DNA of 9,075 nt from an uncultured Lachnospiraceae bacterium (GCA_947175285.1 CAMWMM010000172.1:1-9075), one strand, 5' to 3'; counted from the stretch's first letter, positions 1 to 6,542 are shown. Numbers and translations: made by a program. The notes: a model not told the origin generated them from the sequence alone.

Positions 1-56
1 AAATATATGTTATATTTTGATAAGGAAAAAACACGAAAGAAAGTCAGGGAGTCAAA

Positions 57-1133
57 ATGAATATACAAGGACTGTCTAAAGTATATAAGGTCAGTATCAT
101 AAAGGAGTCCGATGTTTCGGCAGTTTATGAACTCTGTCTGGGTAATCCGCAATATTATGAGTACTGTCCGCCTGCCGTCAGCATGGAAAGCATTCGTGCC
201 GATATGCAGGCGCTCCCGCCCGGAAAAACAGAAAAAGACAAATATTATATAGGATTTTGGAGCGGTGAAAAACTGGTTGCCGTTATGGATTTAATATTGG
301 AATATCCGGATAAAAAAACAGCTTTTATCGGCTTTTTTATGATGGATGCCGCCATGCAGTACAAGGGAATCGGTTCAGACATTATTGAGGGGGTATGCCG
401 TTATCTTACCAAAAAATTTTCTTATGTCAGGCTGGGATATGTAAAGGGAAATATGCAGAGCGAGCATTTCTGGATAAAAAATAAATTCAAGCCTACCGGC
501 ACTGTCACACAGACTAAAGATTATGAAGTCGTTGTGATGCAGAGAGCGCTGCAAGGTATGAAAGCGGCATCAAAAATCGCTCTGGCTTTCTTTATTCCTG
601 TATGTACTGCCATATTGATTTTGGGCGGTATGGTATTTATGCCCTTGGTTAAATATGCTTTTAAGCTGTATCCGTCGCAGGCTTACCGCAAAATCGAGGA
701 TGCCGGGCAGATTGTTTTCTGGGACCGGGATTACCTTAATTCTAAATCCATTCCGTACCGCAGGGGCTTCTGGGGTTTAAAAAGCATTCACGGTTCGATG
801 GAAAAAGTAACGGAAAACAATGATGAATATGACTACAGCGTATATGATGTTTCCGAATCAGGCAGGCAAGTTGCTTATTATGATAATGCCCATTCTGAAA
901 TATGTCTTTATGATACGGAAACGGATGATGAAAAGTGCGTAGAAAAAGTTAACAATAGTGTGGAACAGATTGTCTTTTCTCCCAATGAAAAATATATTCT
1001 CTATAAAGAAATTGAATATGGGGGCGAAATGACGGATGACGAGTATTGCTATTATAAGATTATAAACATCGAGAATCAGGAGACTGTTACCATTTATCAG
1101 GGATATCGGGAATGGTATGACCTTCAGTGGTAA
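57..1133 (+). CDS. GNAT acetyltransferase domain fused to a membrane segment and a propeller-like C-terminal domain
   Basis: The protein has 358 residues. Residues about 10-165 look like a GNAT N-acetyltransferase: an acetyl-CoA-loop motif QYKGIGS at 101-107 (the family Q/RxxGxG/A pattern), preceded by a strand ending in GFFMMD and followed by a C-terminal FWIKNKFKPTG stretch typical of these folds. The acceptor substrate cannot be told. Residues about 172-200 form one long hydrophobic segment, so the rest should lie outside the membrane. Residues 205-358 contain two repeats of the type SPNEKYILY...KIINIENQE, like TolB or WD40 propeller blades, too few for a whole propeller. The ATG follows AGGGAG at a good distance. 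The gene ends before a hairpin shared with the convergent anti-sigma gene. Met168 (558-560) begins a stretch resembling the N-terminus of a separate exported protein, so this may be two genes joined by loss of a stop. The reading frame is secure; the function is not. Confidence 0.8.
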   Translation: MNIQGLSKVYKVSIIKESDVSAVYELCLGNPQYYEYCPPAVSMESIRADMQALPPGKTEKDKYYIGFWSGEKLVAVMDLILEYPDKKTAFIGFFMMDAAMQYKGIGSDIIEGVCRYLTKKFSYVRLGYVKGNMQSEHFWIKNKFKPTGTVTQTKDYEVVVMQRALQGMKAASKIALAFFIPVCTAILILGGMVFMPLVKYAFKLYPSQAYRKIEDAGQIVFWDRDYLNSKSIPYRRGFWGLKSIHGSMEKVTENNDEYDYSVYDVSESGRQVAYYDNAHSEICLYDTETDDEKCVEKVNNSVEQIVFSPNEKYILYKEIEYGGEMTDDEYCYYKIINIENQETVTIYQGYREWYDLQW

Positions 1134-1153
1134 GTTTTAAATTTTTCTTTGTC

Positions 1154-1186
1154 AAAAAGGATGGCCGCAGTGCAGTCATCCTTTTC
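1154..1186. terminator. Bidirectional terminator hairpin between convergent genes
   Basis: AAAAGGATG at 1155-1163 pairs perfectly with CATCCTTTT at 1177-1185, with a G-T and a C-G pair possible just inside and a loop of about nine bases. The arms supply a short T run on either strand. It lies 22 bases after the stop of the + strand GNAT-fusion gene and 5 bases after the stop of the - strand anti-sigma-like gene, so it can serve both. Its sequence is closely related to the purA terminator at 2490-2520. Confidence 0.8.
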
Positions 1187-1189
1187 ATA

Positions 1190-1801
1190 TTAATCCTCAA
1201 ATACATTATCAACTACAAACTGAATGTCTTTCACTTCTGACATCATTTTTTCGTATATGCATTCCTGTTCTTGATTTGTCGGGTCATATTGTACATCACT
1301 GGCATAATGGAGTATGTATGTCCGGTTGCTTGTTGCTAAAATATATCGATAAGCAGTAAAATCAAGCCCGTTTTCTATAAATTGTTCCTCGGTCATAGCT
1401 TCTTCATAACAGACAATCGTAAAAAGAACTCCGCCATCCCATATATCTATTCCCTCGCTGACGGCATCTTTAATTTGTGGATTATACACAACATAGTTCT
1501 GCCCGCTTTTTTCCACTGAATACTGCCCCTTCCAGCTATCGGGAAATATCAGCATAAGATTAACCCCTTCCAATTCCAGAATTTCCTGTTCTATCGGCAC
1601 CTCTACGATAATTTCACGGGCAAAAACCACTGCTCCTACACCAAAACCGGAAAGCATAAGTATAAAAGCTGCCGCAACAGATAAAAGCTGCTTTATTCTT
1701 CTTTGACGGTATTGTGCTAAATAATTAGGAATCTGTTCCGCCTGCTGAACAAGCCGGTCATCAATGTTTCCAATATGTTCTGAAAGCTGTTTTTTATTCA
1801 T
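1190..1801 (-). CDS. Membrane-anchored anti-sigma-like protein
   Basis: The protein has 203 residues. Residues 1-36 are charged and would be cytoplasmic; this part begins MNKKQLSEHIGNIDDRLVQQ, a form seen at the N-terminus of putative anti-sigma proteins in Firmicutes. Residues about 38-61 are a single transmembrane helix. Residues 62-203 would lie outside and include a FPDSWKGQYSVEKSGQNYVV stretch of a beta-rich type I cannot name. No zinc-binding HxxxCxxC motif is present, so it is not a classic ZAS anti-sigma factor. The ATG overlaps the TGA of the sigma gene (ATGA, 1798-1801), which implies translational coupling and supports a working pair. By analogy it would hold the sigma factor at the membrane until an envelope signal arrives. 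The role is inferred from gene order and topology rather than from a recognised catalytic or binding motif. Confidence 0.75.
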   Translation of the reverse strand: MNKKQLSEHIGNIDDRLVQQAEQIPNYLAQYRQRRIKQLLSVAAAFILMLSGFGVGAVVFAREIIVEVPIEQEILELEGVNLMLIFPDSWKGQYSVEKSGQNYVVYNPQIKDAVSEGIDIWDGGVLFTIVCYEEAMTEEQFIENGLDFTAYRYILATSNRTYILHYASDVQYDPTNQEQECIYEKMMSEVKDIQFVVDNVFED

Positions 1802-2355
1802 ATTTCAATTTCCTCACCTTCTAAGTATTTTCTTAGTTTCTGACGCATTTCATATAACATGGACTTCACTTTACTCTGTGTAAAACCGGTGTCTCTGCAA
1901 ATATTTTCAATAGAATCAAAATACCAATATCGTCTGATAAAAACATTTCTCTTTTCTTTTTTCTGCTGCCAGAGAAATTTATTGATTGCGCTTTCGACAC
2001 GCTTTTTTTCCACTTCTGATTCAACGCTGTCTGTTCCGGATACGCATTCCCCTAACTCCTCCAAAGATGTAGTTGCAGCAGGGTTTCTTTTCGCTGCGGA
2101 AACATATTCATATTTTTTTAATGCCAGATTCCTTGTAATTCTGCTTATAAATGCTGAGAATCTGTTTGGTCGTTCATTTGTAATTGTATTCCAGACAACA
2201 AGATATGTATCATTTACACATTCTTCACTGTCTTCATAGCTTGAAAGAATATTTTGGGCAATATTGATACATAATCTGCCATATTTTAAAGAGGTTTCTT
2301 TGATTGCTTCTTCCTCCCGTTCCCAATATAGTTCTATGATTTTACTATCTTCCAC
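1798..2355 (-). CDS. ECF-type RNA polymerase sigma factor
   Basis: The protein has 185 residues, a normal size for an extracytoplasmic-function sigma factor. Region 2 covers about residues 5-82 (YGRLCINIAQNILSS, then EDSEECVNDTYLVVWNTI, the -10-recognition helix) and includes a basic FSAFISRITRNLALKKYE stretch. A variable linker follows at 85-115. Region 4 covers about 118-178, with the helix-turn-helix SIENICRDTGFTQSKVKSML for the -35 element. The start is GTG at 2355-2353, eight bases after a strong AAGGAGG. An ATG two bases upstream is out of frame and closes after seven codons. The gene overlaps the anti-sigma-like gene by four bases. It would direct RNA polymerase to a small stress regulon, often including its own promoter. 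The family call is firm; the subgroup and the signal are unknown. Confidence 0.92.
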   Translation of the reverse strand: MEDSKIIELYWEREEEAIKETSLKYGRLCINIAQNILSSYEDSEECVNDTYLVVWNTITNERPNRFSAFISRITRNLALKKYEYVSAAKRNPAATTSLEELGECVSGTDSVESEVEKKRVESAINKFLWQQKKEKRNVFIRRYWYFDSIENICRDTGFTQSKVKSMLYEMRQKLRKYLEGEEIEI

Positions 2356-2370
2356 ATGAGTTTCCTCCTT

Positions 2371-2387
2371 ATCCTTTTTTGAAAACT
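2371..2387. repeat. 17-bp direct repeat, copy 1 (sigma leader)
   Basis: ATCCTTTTTTGAAAACT at 2371-2387 recurs exactly at 2511-2527. This copy sits immediately upstream of the Shine-Dalgarno sequence of the sigma gene; the other overlaps the purA stop codon and one arm of its terminator. The homology does not extend on either side. Confidence 0.8.
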
Positions 2388-2393
2388 GCTTAC

Positions 2394-2421
2394 AATATAT
2401 AAGTACGTTTTTTTCGTTACA
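2394..2421 (-). promoter_or_regulatory. Possible promoter of the sigma/anti-sigma operon
   Basis: On the - strand, TGTAAC (2421-2416) is followed after 16 bases by TATATT (2399-2394), about 40 bases before the sigma start codon. TGTAAC resembles the AAC-containing -35 elements used by ECF sigma factors, so self-activation is possible. The -10 looks more like a housekeeping box, and the match is short and lies in AT-rich DNA. This is a suggestion only. Confidence 0.35.
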
Positions 2422-2489
2422 GGTTGTAAATGATTCAGAATAATTTTCAAAAATAATAAATGTTTCGGGAAACTCTTGCTATCTTTATT

Positions 2490-2520
2490 AAAAAAAGGAT
2501 GACCGCAGTCATCCTTTTTT
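2490..2520 (-). terminator. Strong rho-independent terminator of purA
   Basis: A perfect 13-bp stem is formed by 2491-2503 (AAAAAAGGATGAC) and 2508-2520 (GTCATCCTTTTTT), with a four-base loop. On the - strand it starts five bases after the purA stop codon and ends in seven Ts. It isolates purA from the sigma operon, which therefore needs its own promoter. Confidence 0.92.
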
Positions 2521-2527
2521 GAAAACT
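2511..2527. repeat. 17-bp direct repeat, copy 2 (purA 3' end)
   Basis: This is the second exact copy of ATCCTTTTTTGAAAACT. It covers one arm of the purA terminator and two bases of the purA TAG stop (2528-2526). The copies are 140 bases apart, start to start. Confidence 0.8.
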
Positions 2528-3818
2528 ATTTTGCTAACGGACTTTCACGGTAAATAATGTCGTCACGTCCGGGTCCGTTGGAAACCATTGTAATCGGATA
2601 GCCAATCTGCTCCTCGATAAACTCTACATATTTACGGCAGTTTTCCGGTAAATCCTCATATTTTTTAATGCCGCGGATTTCACATTTCCATCCCGGCAGG
2701 TTTTTCAGGACGGGTTTTGCTTTTTCAAGTTTCGCCGTAACCGGGAAATCCGTTGTCACTTCGCCGTCTATTTCATAGCCGACACAAACGGGAATTTCAT
2801 CCAGATAGCCCAGCACATCCAAAACCGTAAATGCTACATCCGTTGCTCCCTGTAAGCGGCATCCGTATTTGGACGCTACACAGTCGAACCATCCCATACG
2901 GCGCGGACGTCCCGTGGTTGCTCCGAACTCACCGCCGTCACCGCCGCGGCGGCGCAGTTCATCAGCCTCATCACCGAAAATCTCCGATACAAATGCGCCT
3001 GCTCCTACGGCAGAAGAATATGCTTTACATACCGTAACAATCTGCTTGATTTCGTAAGGCGGAATACCTGCCCCGATAGCGCCGTAAGCCGCTAACGTGG
3101 AAGATGAAGTAACCATCGGATAAATGCCGTGGTCAGGGTCTTTTAATGTACCAAGCTGCCCCTCTAACAGAATCGTCTTATTTTCTTTTATCGCCTGATG
3201 CAGATATGCGGAAACATCGCATACATAAGGTGCAATCATCTCTTTATACTGATGCAGCGTTTCCAGTAATTCCGCAGGCTGTATAAGCGGCTTATGATAC
3301 AAATGCTCCAATAACACATTCTTTGTTTCGCAGATTCTTTCTACTTTCTCTTTTAACAGTTCTTCGTCAAAGAGTTCGCTGACCTGAAAACCTATCTTTG
3401 CATATTTATCCGAATAGAACGGTGCAATGCCCGACTTGGTAGAGCCAAAGGATTTACCGCCTAATCTCTCTTCTTCATACTGGTCAAACAGAATGTGATA
3501 AGGCATCACTATCTGGCATCTGTCCGATACTAATATTTTCGGCATTGGTACGTTTCTGTCCGTAATGGATTTAATCTCATCAAATAAAATCGGAATATTC
3601 AGTGCAACACCGTTTCCGATAATACTTGTTGTATGGTCATAAAATACGCCTGACGGCAATGTATGCAGCGCGAATTTTCCGTAATTATTAACGATTGTAT
3701 GTCCGGCATTGGCTCCTCCCTGAAAACGAATAATAATATCTGCCTCATTTGCCATCATATCCGTAATTTTGCCTTTGCCCTCGTCACCCCAATTAGCGCC
3801 TACGATTGCTTTTACCAT
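2526..3818 (-). CDS. purA: Adenylosuccinate synthetase
   Basis: PurA joins IMP and aspartate, using GTP, to form adenylosuccinate, the first committed step from IMP to AMP, in the cytoplasm. The protein has 430 residues, the normal full length. The N-terminal GTP-binding and catalytic loop WGDEGKGKITD is at 10-20 with the catalytic Asp at 12. GGANAGHT follows at 34-41 with the catalytic His at 40. GSTKSGIAPFYSDK (IMP-binding region), DPDHGIYPMVTSSSTLAA, GATTGRPRRMGWFD and the C-terminal VSNGPGRDD (guanine-binding region) are all present. Several positions differ from the textbook sequence: GANW for GxQW, and AYSSAVGAGAFVSE for the usual TTRVGEGPFPTE-like stretch. I recognise these as the form common in Lachnospiraceae, not as damage. 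The ATG follows GGAGGG at seven bases. The gene stands alone between its own promoter and terminator. Confidence 0.97.
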   Translation of the reverse strand: MVKAIVGANWGDEGKGKITDMMANEADIIIRFQGGANAGHTIVNNYGKFALHTLPSGVFYDHTTSIIGNGVALNIPILFDEIKSITDRNVPMPKILVSDRCQIVMPYHILFDQYEEERLGGKSFGSTKSGIAPFYSDKYAKIGFQVSELFDEELLKEKVERICETKNVLLEHLYHKPLIQPAELLETLHQYKEMIAPYVCDVSAYLHQAIKENKTILLEGQLGTLKDPDHGIYPMVTSSSTLAAYGAIGAGIPPYEIKQIVTVCKAYSSAVGAGAFVSEIFGDEADELRRRGGDGGEFGATTGRPRRMGWFDCVASKYGCRLQGATDVAFTVLDVLGYLDEIPVCVGYEIDGEVTTDFPVTAKLEKAKPVLKNLPGWKCEIRGIKKYEDLPENCRKYVEFIEEQIGYPITMVSNGPGRDDIIYRESPLAK

Positions 3819-3866
3819 AACTTTCCCTCCACACTTTTTATTTTTCTATGTGCTTTTCACAACATA

Positions 3867-3893
3867 AGAGCAGGTTTGTAAAAAACCTGCTCT
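3867..3893 (-). terminator. Hairpin in the purA leader, possible terminator or attenuator
   Basis: An 11-bp perfect stem is formed by AGAGCAGGTTT (3867-3877) and AAACCTGCTCT (3883-3893) around a five-base loop. On the - strand it is followed only by TTATGTTGTG, a weak T tract. It may end transcripts from the ABC operon upstream. It also lies inside the predicted purA leader, where it could act as an attenuator or simply protect the mRNA. The stem is certain; the role is not. Confidence 0.55.
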
Positions 3894-3911
3894 GCTGTTT
3901 CTTACTTTATG

Positions 3912-3940
3912 ATTATAAATCATTTTTCATCATAAGTAAA
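3912..3940 (-). promoter_or_regulatory. Probable purA promoter
   Basis: On the - strand, TTTACT (3940-3935) and a perfect TATAAT (3917-3912) are separated by 17 bases, the ideal housekeeping spacing. Transcription would begin near 3905, giving a leader of about 87 bases that contains the 3867-3893 hairpin. The -10 box is embedded in a 6-3-6 palindrome at 3909-3923 (ATGATT, then AATCAT) that could be an operator. Confidence 0.6.
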
Positions 3941-3973
3941 ATCAATATTTATTATATTTTATATAACTATGTA

Positions 3974-4663
3974 TTATGACATATCTTTTGTTTCTAATCG
4001 ATACAGCGTCAAAAAGACGGATACGGCAGATATGAGCAATAAAGTGATATAAAAAGGGATATTGCCCATCAAAGTATATTCTCCGATATTCCCCTGTGTA
4101 AAGCATACGATAATTACTCCGGCAATAATGGTTGCTTTCGATGATTTCATTTTCCACCCAATCAGCAAAGACAGAAAGCTCATACTAATCATTACCGCTG
4201 AATCTACCAGTATTTCAATATAAAACATGCTGTTTCCTAACGCAATGTCTTCCGCTGCGATATAAGTATACTTTTTAACGGCTGCCAGCGCGCAGTAAAT
4301 AAAAATCTTGGACAACACCAAAGCAATAAAATTGAAAATCCACACCGATAACATCTGGGATAACAGGATTTTCTTCCGGTTAATCGGATAAGAAAACATT
4401 AAATTCATCGTTTTATTTTTATAGGCGCTGACAATAAAGGAAGCTAGCATCACGCTTGTAAAAACCATATATGACATATTGGTAAATAATTCTACTCCCG
4501 TTTTCAGCATACTTCCGCCATATGCAAGCTTTGTTTCATCCGTTTCAAGCTCTCCTGCGATTAAAAAGAGGAACAGCAAAAGAGTGACTGTTAAAATAAA
4601 GGCATTCCGTATATATTTACTAATATTATTTTTCTTCCATTCCAGTCTGATTAACTTTAACAT
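3974..4663 (-). CDS. ABC-2 type permease, bacitracin/lantibiotic-protection-like
   Basis: The protein has 229 residues with about six hydrophobic segments (near 18-38, 62-84, 104-128, 148-170, 176-192 and 202-221) and a basic N-terminus MLKLIRLEWKKNN, the usual start of BcrB/LanE-type permeases that sit in the membrane and partner a single-copy ATPase. NLMFSYPINRKKILLSQM at about 87-104 is the cytoplasmic loop typical of this group. Its start overlaps the ATPase stop by seven bases, and GGGGAG lies eight bases upstream, so the two are co-translated. Together they would form an exporter that removes antimicrobial peptides from the membrane, or acts in another envelope role. Only one permease gene is present, as in BcrAB systems; lantibiotic LanFEG systems have two. 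The substrate is not readable from the sequence. Confidence 0.87.
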   Translation of the reverse strand: MLKLIRLEWKKNNISKYIRNAFILTVTLLLFLFLIAGELETDETKLAYGGSMLKTGVELFTNMSYMVFTSVMLASFIVSAYKNKTMNLMFSYPINRKKILLSQMLSVWIFNFIALVLSKIFIYCALAAVKKYTYIAAEDIALGNSMFYIEILVDSAVMISMSFLSLLIGWKMKSSKATIIAGVIIVCFTQGNIGEYTLMGNIPFYITLLLISAVSVFLTLYRLETKDMS

Positions 4664-5580
4664 GATACTTTCTCCCCTTCCGTCAGTTTTAAGAAATAAT
4701 TTTCAAGACTTTCCGATTTTTGCCCAATGGCACTAATCTCCACTTCGTTCAATGCCAATGCTTTTGATATGTCATTCGTGGAAGTCCCGCTCTCATACAT
4801 GCGGATATTATGTTCATCCATTATCTTGAAATTATTCAGTTTCAGCTTATCTGACAGCACATATGCCGCCTTTTTTACATCAGGGGTCGCAACTTCAATA
4901 TATGCGGTATTCATCTCGGATATTTCTTTCATGGATATTTCCTTTAGCATATTTCCATGATTGATAATCCCGATGGTATCGGCAATGCTCTCCACTTCGG
5001 AAAGAATATGGCTCGATATCATTATCGTAATTCCGTATTCCGTACAAAGTATTTTGAATAAATCACGGAGTTTTTTCATACCGGCAGGGTCAAGTCCGTT
5101 CGTCGGTTCATCCAGTATTAACAACTCCGGTCTGCACAAAATTGCGCGGGCAATCCCCAGCCGCTGTTTCATGCCCAACGAATATTTTTTGACAGGTTTA
5201 TCCGCCGCTTCGGTCAGTTCCAGCATTTCAAGTGCATTCTCTATGCTGTCCGGATGGTAATAGCCCATGTACTCACAATGCAGCTTCAGGTTTTCTTTTC
5301 CGCTCAAATGCTCATAAAAGATAGGAAATTCGATGATACTCCCCATTCTTTTCAAAACTTCATAAGAAACAGGGGTAAGATTTTCTCCAAAAAGTTCAAT
5401 CGTGCCTTCCGTTGGTTTCCAAAGATTGGCAATCATTTTCATTACCGAAGTTTTACCCGCCCCGTTCGGCCCTAAAAACCCGTAAATTTCTCCTTTTTTT
5501 ATATGGATATTTACATCTTTTACCAGTTCTTTCCCATCGATGATTTTTGTAAGATGATTTGTCTGTAAAATATATGGCAT
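4657..5580 (-). CDS. ABC transporter ATP-binding protein, BcrA/LanF-like
   Basis: The protein has 307 residues. Walker A GPNGAGKT is at 37-44. The Q-loop position carries Glu in IIEFPIFYEHLSGKENL (82-98), a known hallmark of the bacitracin/lantibiotic exporter branch. The signature is YSLGMKQR (133-140), Walker B LLILDEPTNGLDP (153-165) and the switch His191 in SSHILSEVE. Residues about 215-307 form the extra C-terminal domain of this family. It powers the adjacent permease at the inner face of the membrane. The ATG lies eight bases after AAAGGAGG. The first 20 codons are also covered, in another frame, by the end of the kinase reading frame. Upstream is a -10 box with 11-bp repeats that suggests control by the neighbouring response regulator. 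Family membership is firm; the exported compound is unknown. Confidence 0.94.
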   Translation of the reverse strand: MPYILQTNHLTKIIDGKELVKDVNIHIKKGEIYGFLGPNGAGKTSVMKMIANLWKPTEGTIELFGENLTPVSYEVLKRMGSIIEFPIFYEHLSGKENLKLHCEYMGYYHPDSIENALEMLELTEAADKPVKKYSLGMKQRLGIARAILCRPELLILDEPTNGLDPAGMKKLRDLFKILCTEYGITIMISSHILSEVESIADTIGIINHGNMLKEISMKEISEMNTAYIEVATPDVKKAAYVLSDKLKLNNFKIMDEHNIRMYESGTSTNDISKALALNEVEISAIGQKSESLENYFLKLTEGEKVSC

Positions 5581-6542
5581 ATTGCCTGCCTCCTTTCAAG
5601 AACCTGTTTGCTCTTGAAATCTATCATAGCAGTTAAGATTTTCAAAACTCTTGCCCAATTCTTACAAATTTCTTTCGCGTTCTGTAGTGAAAACTTCTTT
5701 AATTTTAAGGTAAATGTTGTTTTCACATTCGGTTCGCTCTCTAAGAAAATATCTCCGCCTAACTGGCAGGCAAGATTTTTGGCAATGGTAAGCCCCAGTC
5801 CGTTTCCCTGTATCCTGCGGTTACGGGAATCCTCCATTGTATATAAGCGCTCAAAGACATTCCCGGCAAACTCTTTCTCTATTCCTTTTCCTTTATCCAC
5901 GATATCAATGTACACATGGTTCCCGCTTTCCCGCAAAGTAAGTCCGATATATTTTCCGTCACTTCCATAACGCAGCGCATTCGTAATTAAATTAGATAAA
6001 ATTCTGTCAATGGCGCCTTTTTCTCCCCATACAAAAATATCCTGTTCGGGAATGGATATCTCTACGCTAAAATCTTTTCCCTGCAGAATATCATAAAAGT
6101 TCAATATATTTTCCCTGCACAGCTCGCTTACATTGATTTTACTTATCTCTATATCCGTGTCTCCGGCTTCGAGTTTTGCCAGTGTAAAAAACTGGTTGAT
6201 AAGCTCCATCATCTGCAAAGCCTTTGCTTCCACTTTTTGCAGCGTTTCATCCTCCGGGTTCTCAAGGCGCATCATCTCAAGATATCCTAAAATAACCGTC
6301 AATGGCGTTTTGATATCATGGGATATGTTGGAAAGCATTTTTTTAGAAGAAATCTCCTGCTTTTTAAAGTCGCTTTTGATCTTCTGACGGTCAAGTAAAA
6401 GCCTGTTAATCTGTCCGCACAAATCCATCAGGGCTTCGTTATCCGTAAAAACAAAAATTTTTTCATCACTGTCAGTTTCTATAATATCAGTGAGTTTGCT
6501 GCTAATCTTTTTTAAATTTGCCTGTATCTCTTTCTTGCTCAA
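5520..6542 (-). CDS. Soluble sensor histidine kinase with unusual C-terminal extension
   Basis: The protein has 340 residues. The phosphorylation site His75 is in the H-box MLSNISHDIKTPLTVILGY. The N-box is around SNLITNALRYG (183-193), G1 is DKGKGI (216-221), the F-box FERLY is at 230-234 and G2 is GNGLGL (246-251), so the catalytic core is complete and ends near 281. There is no transmembrane helix: residues 1-62 are charged and helical. The start is TTG at 6542, overlapping the TGA of the response regulator and seven bases after GGGGG. An in-frame TAA lies 18 bases upstream, so the N-terminus cannot be longer in this frame. Residues about 283-340 have no kinase features. They translate the promoter and leader of the ABC operon plus its first 20 codons (61-base overlap). 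A frameshift or lost stop near 5690 could explain this. It should phosphorylate the adjacent regulator. Confidence 0.88.
   Translation of the reverse strand: MSKKEIQANLKKISSKLTDIIETDSDEKIFVFTDNEALMDLCGQINRLLLDRQKIKSDFKKQEISSKKMLSNISHDIKTPLTVILGYLEMMRLENPEDETLQKVEAKALQMMELINQFFTLAKLEAGDTDIEISKINVSELCRENILNFYDILQGKDFSVEISIPEQDIFVWGEKGAIDRILSNLITNALRYGSDGKYIGLTLRESGNHVYIDIVDKGKGIEKEFAGNVFERLYTMEDSRNRRIQGNGLGLTIAKNLACQLGGDIFLESEPNVKTTFTLKLKKFSLQNAKEICKNWARVLKILTAMIDFKSKQVLERRQAICHIFYRQIILQKSSMGKNW
5594..5619 (-). repeat. Inverted repeat at the start of the ATPase transcript
   Basis: TTTCAAGA (5594-5601) and TCTTGAAA (5612-5619) are perfect inverted copies ten bases apart. On the - strand the second arm runs directly into the AAAGGAGG ribosome binding site, and the first arm covers the expected transcription start. 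It could be an operator or an mRNA hairpin that partly hides the ribosome binding site. Confidence 0.6.
5623..5665 (-). promoter_or_regulatory. Probable response-regulator-controlled promoter of the ABC operon
   Basis: On the - strand three consecutive 11-base units, GTAAGAATTGG, GCAAGAGTTTT and GAAAATCTTAA (5665-5633), share a G-n-A-A-R-A-n-T-T pattern and are followed by TATGAT (5628-5623). No good -35 hexamer is found at 16-18 bases, as expected where an activator replaces it. OmpR-family regulators typically bind 10-11 bp direct repeats in this position. The response regulator at 6539-7231 is the obvious candidate. The whole site lies inside the kinase reading frame. Confidence 0.55.

Noticed and set aside
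2526..3818. purA as a degenerate or inactive paralogue because of unusual motif residues
   Set aside because: All catalytic and nucleotide-binding segments are present at full length, and the differences match the form I associate with Lachnospiraceae.
3819..3973. A purine riboswitch upstream of purA
   Set aside because: The leader has one simple hairpin and no sign of the three-way junction with conserved loops; purA is also not a usual purine-riboswitch target.
3942..4157. A 71-codon - strand frame overlapping the end of the permease
   Set aside because: It is out of frame inside the permease, has no good ribosome binding site and encodes a composition typical of a shadow frame.
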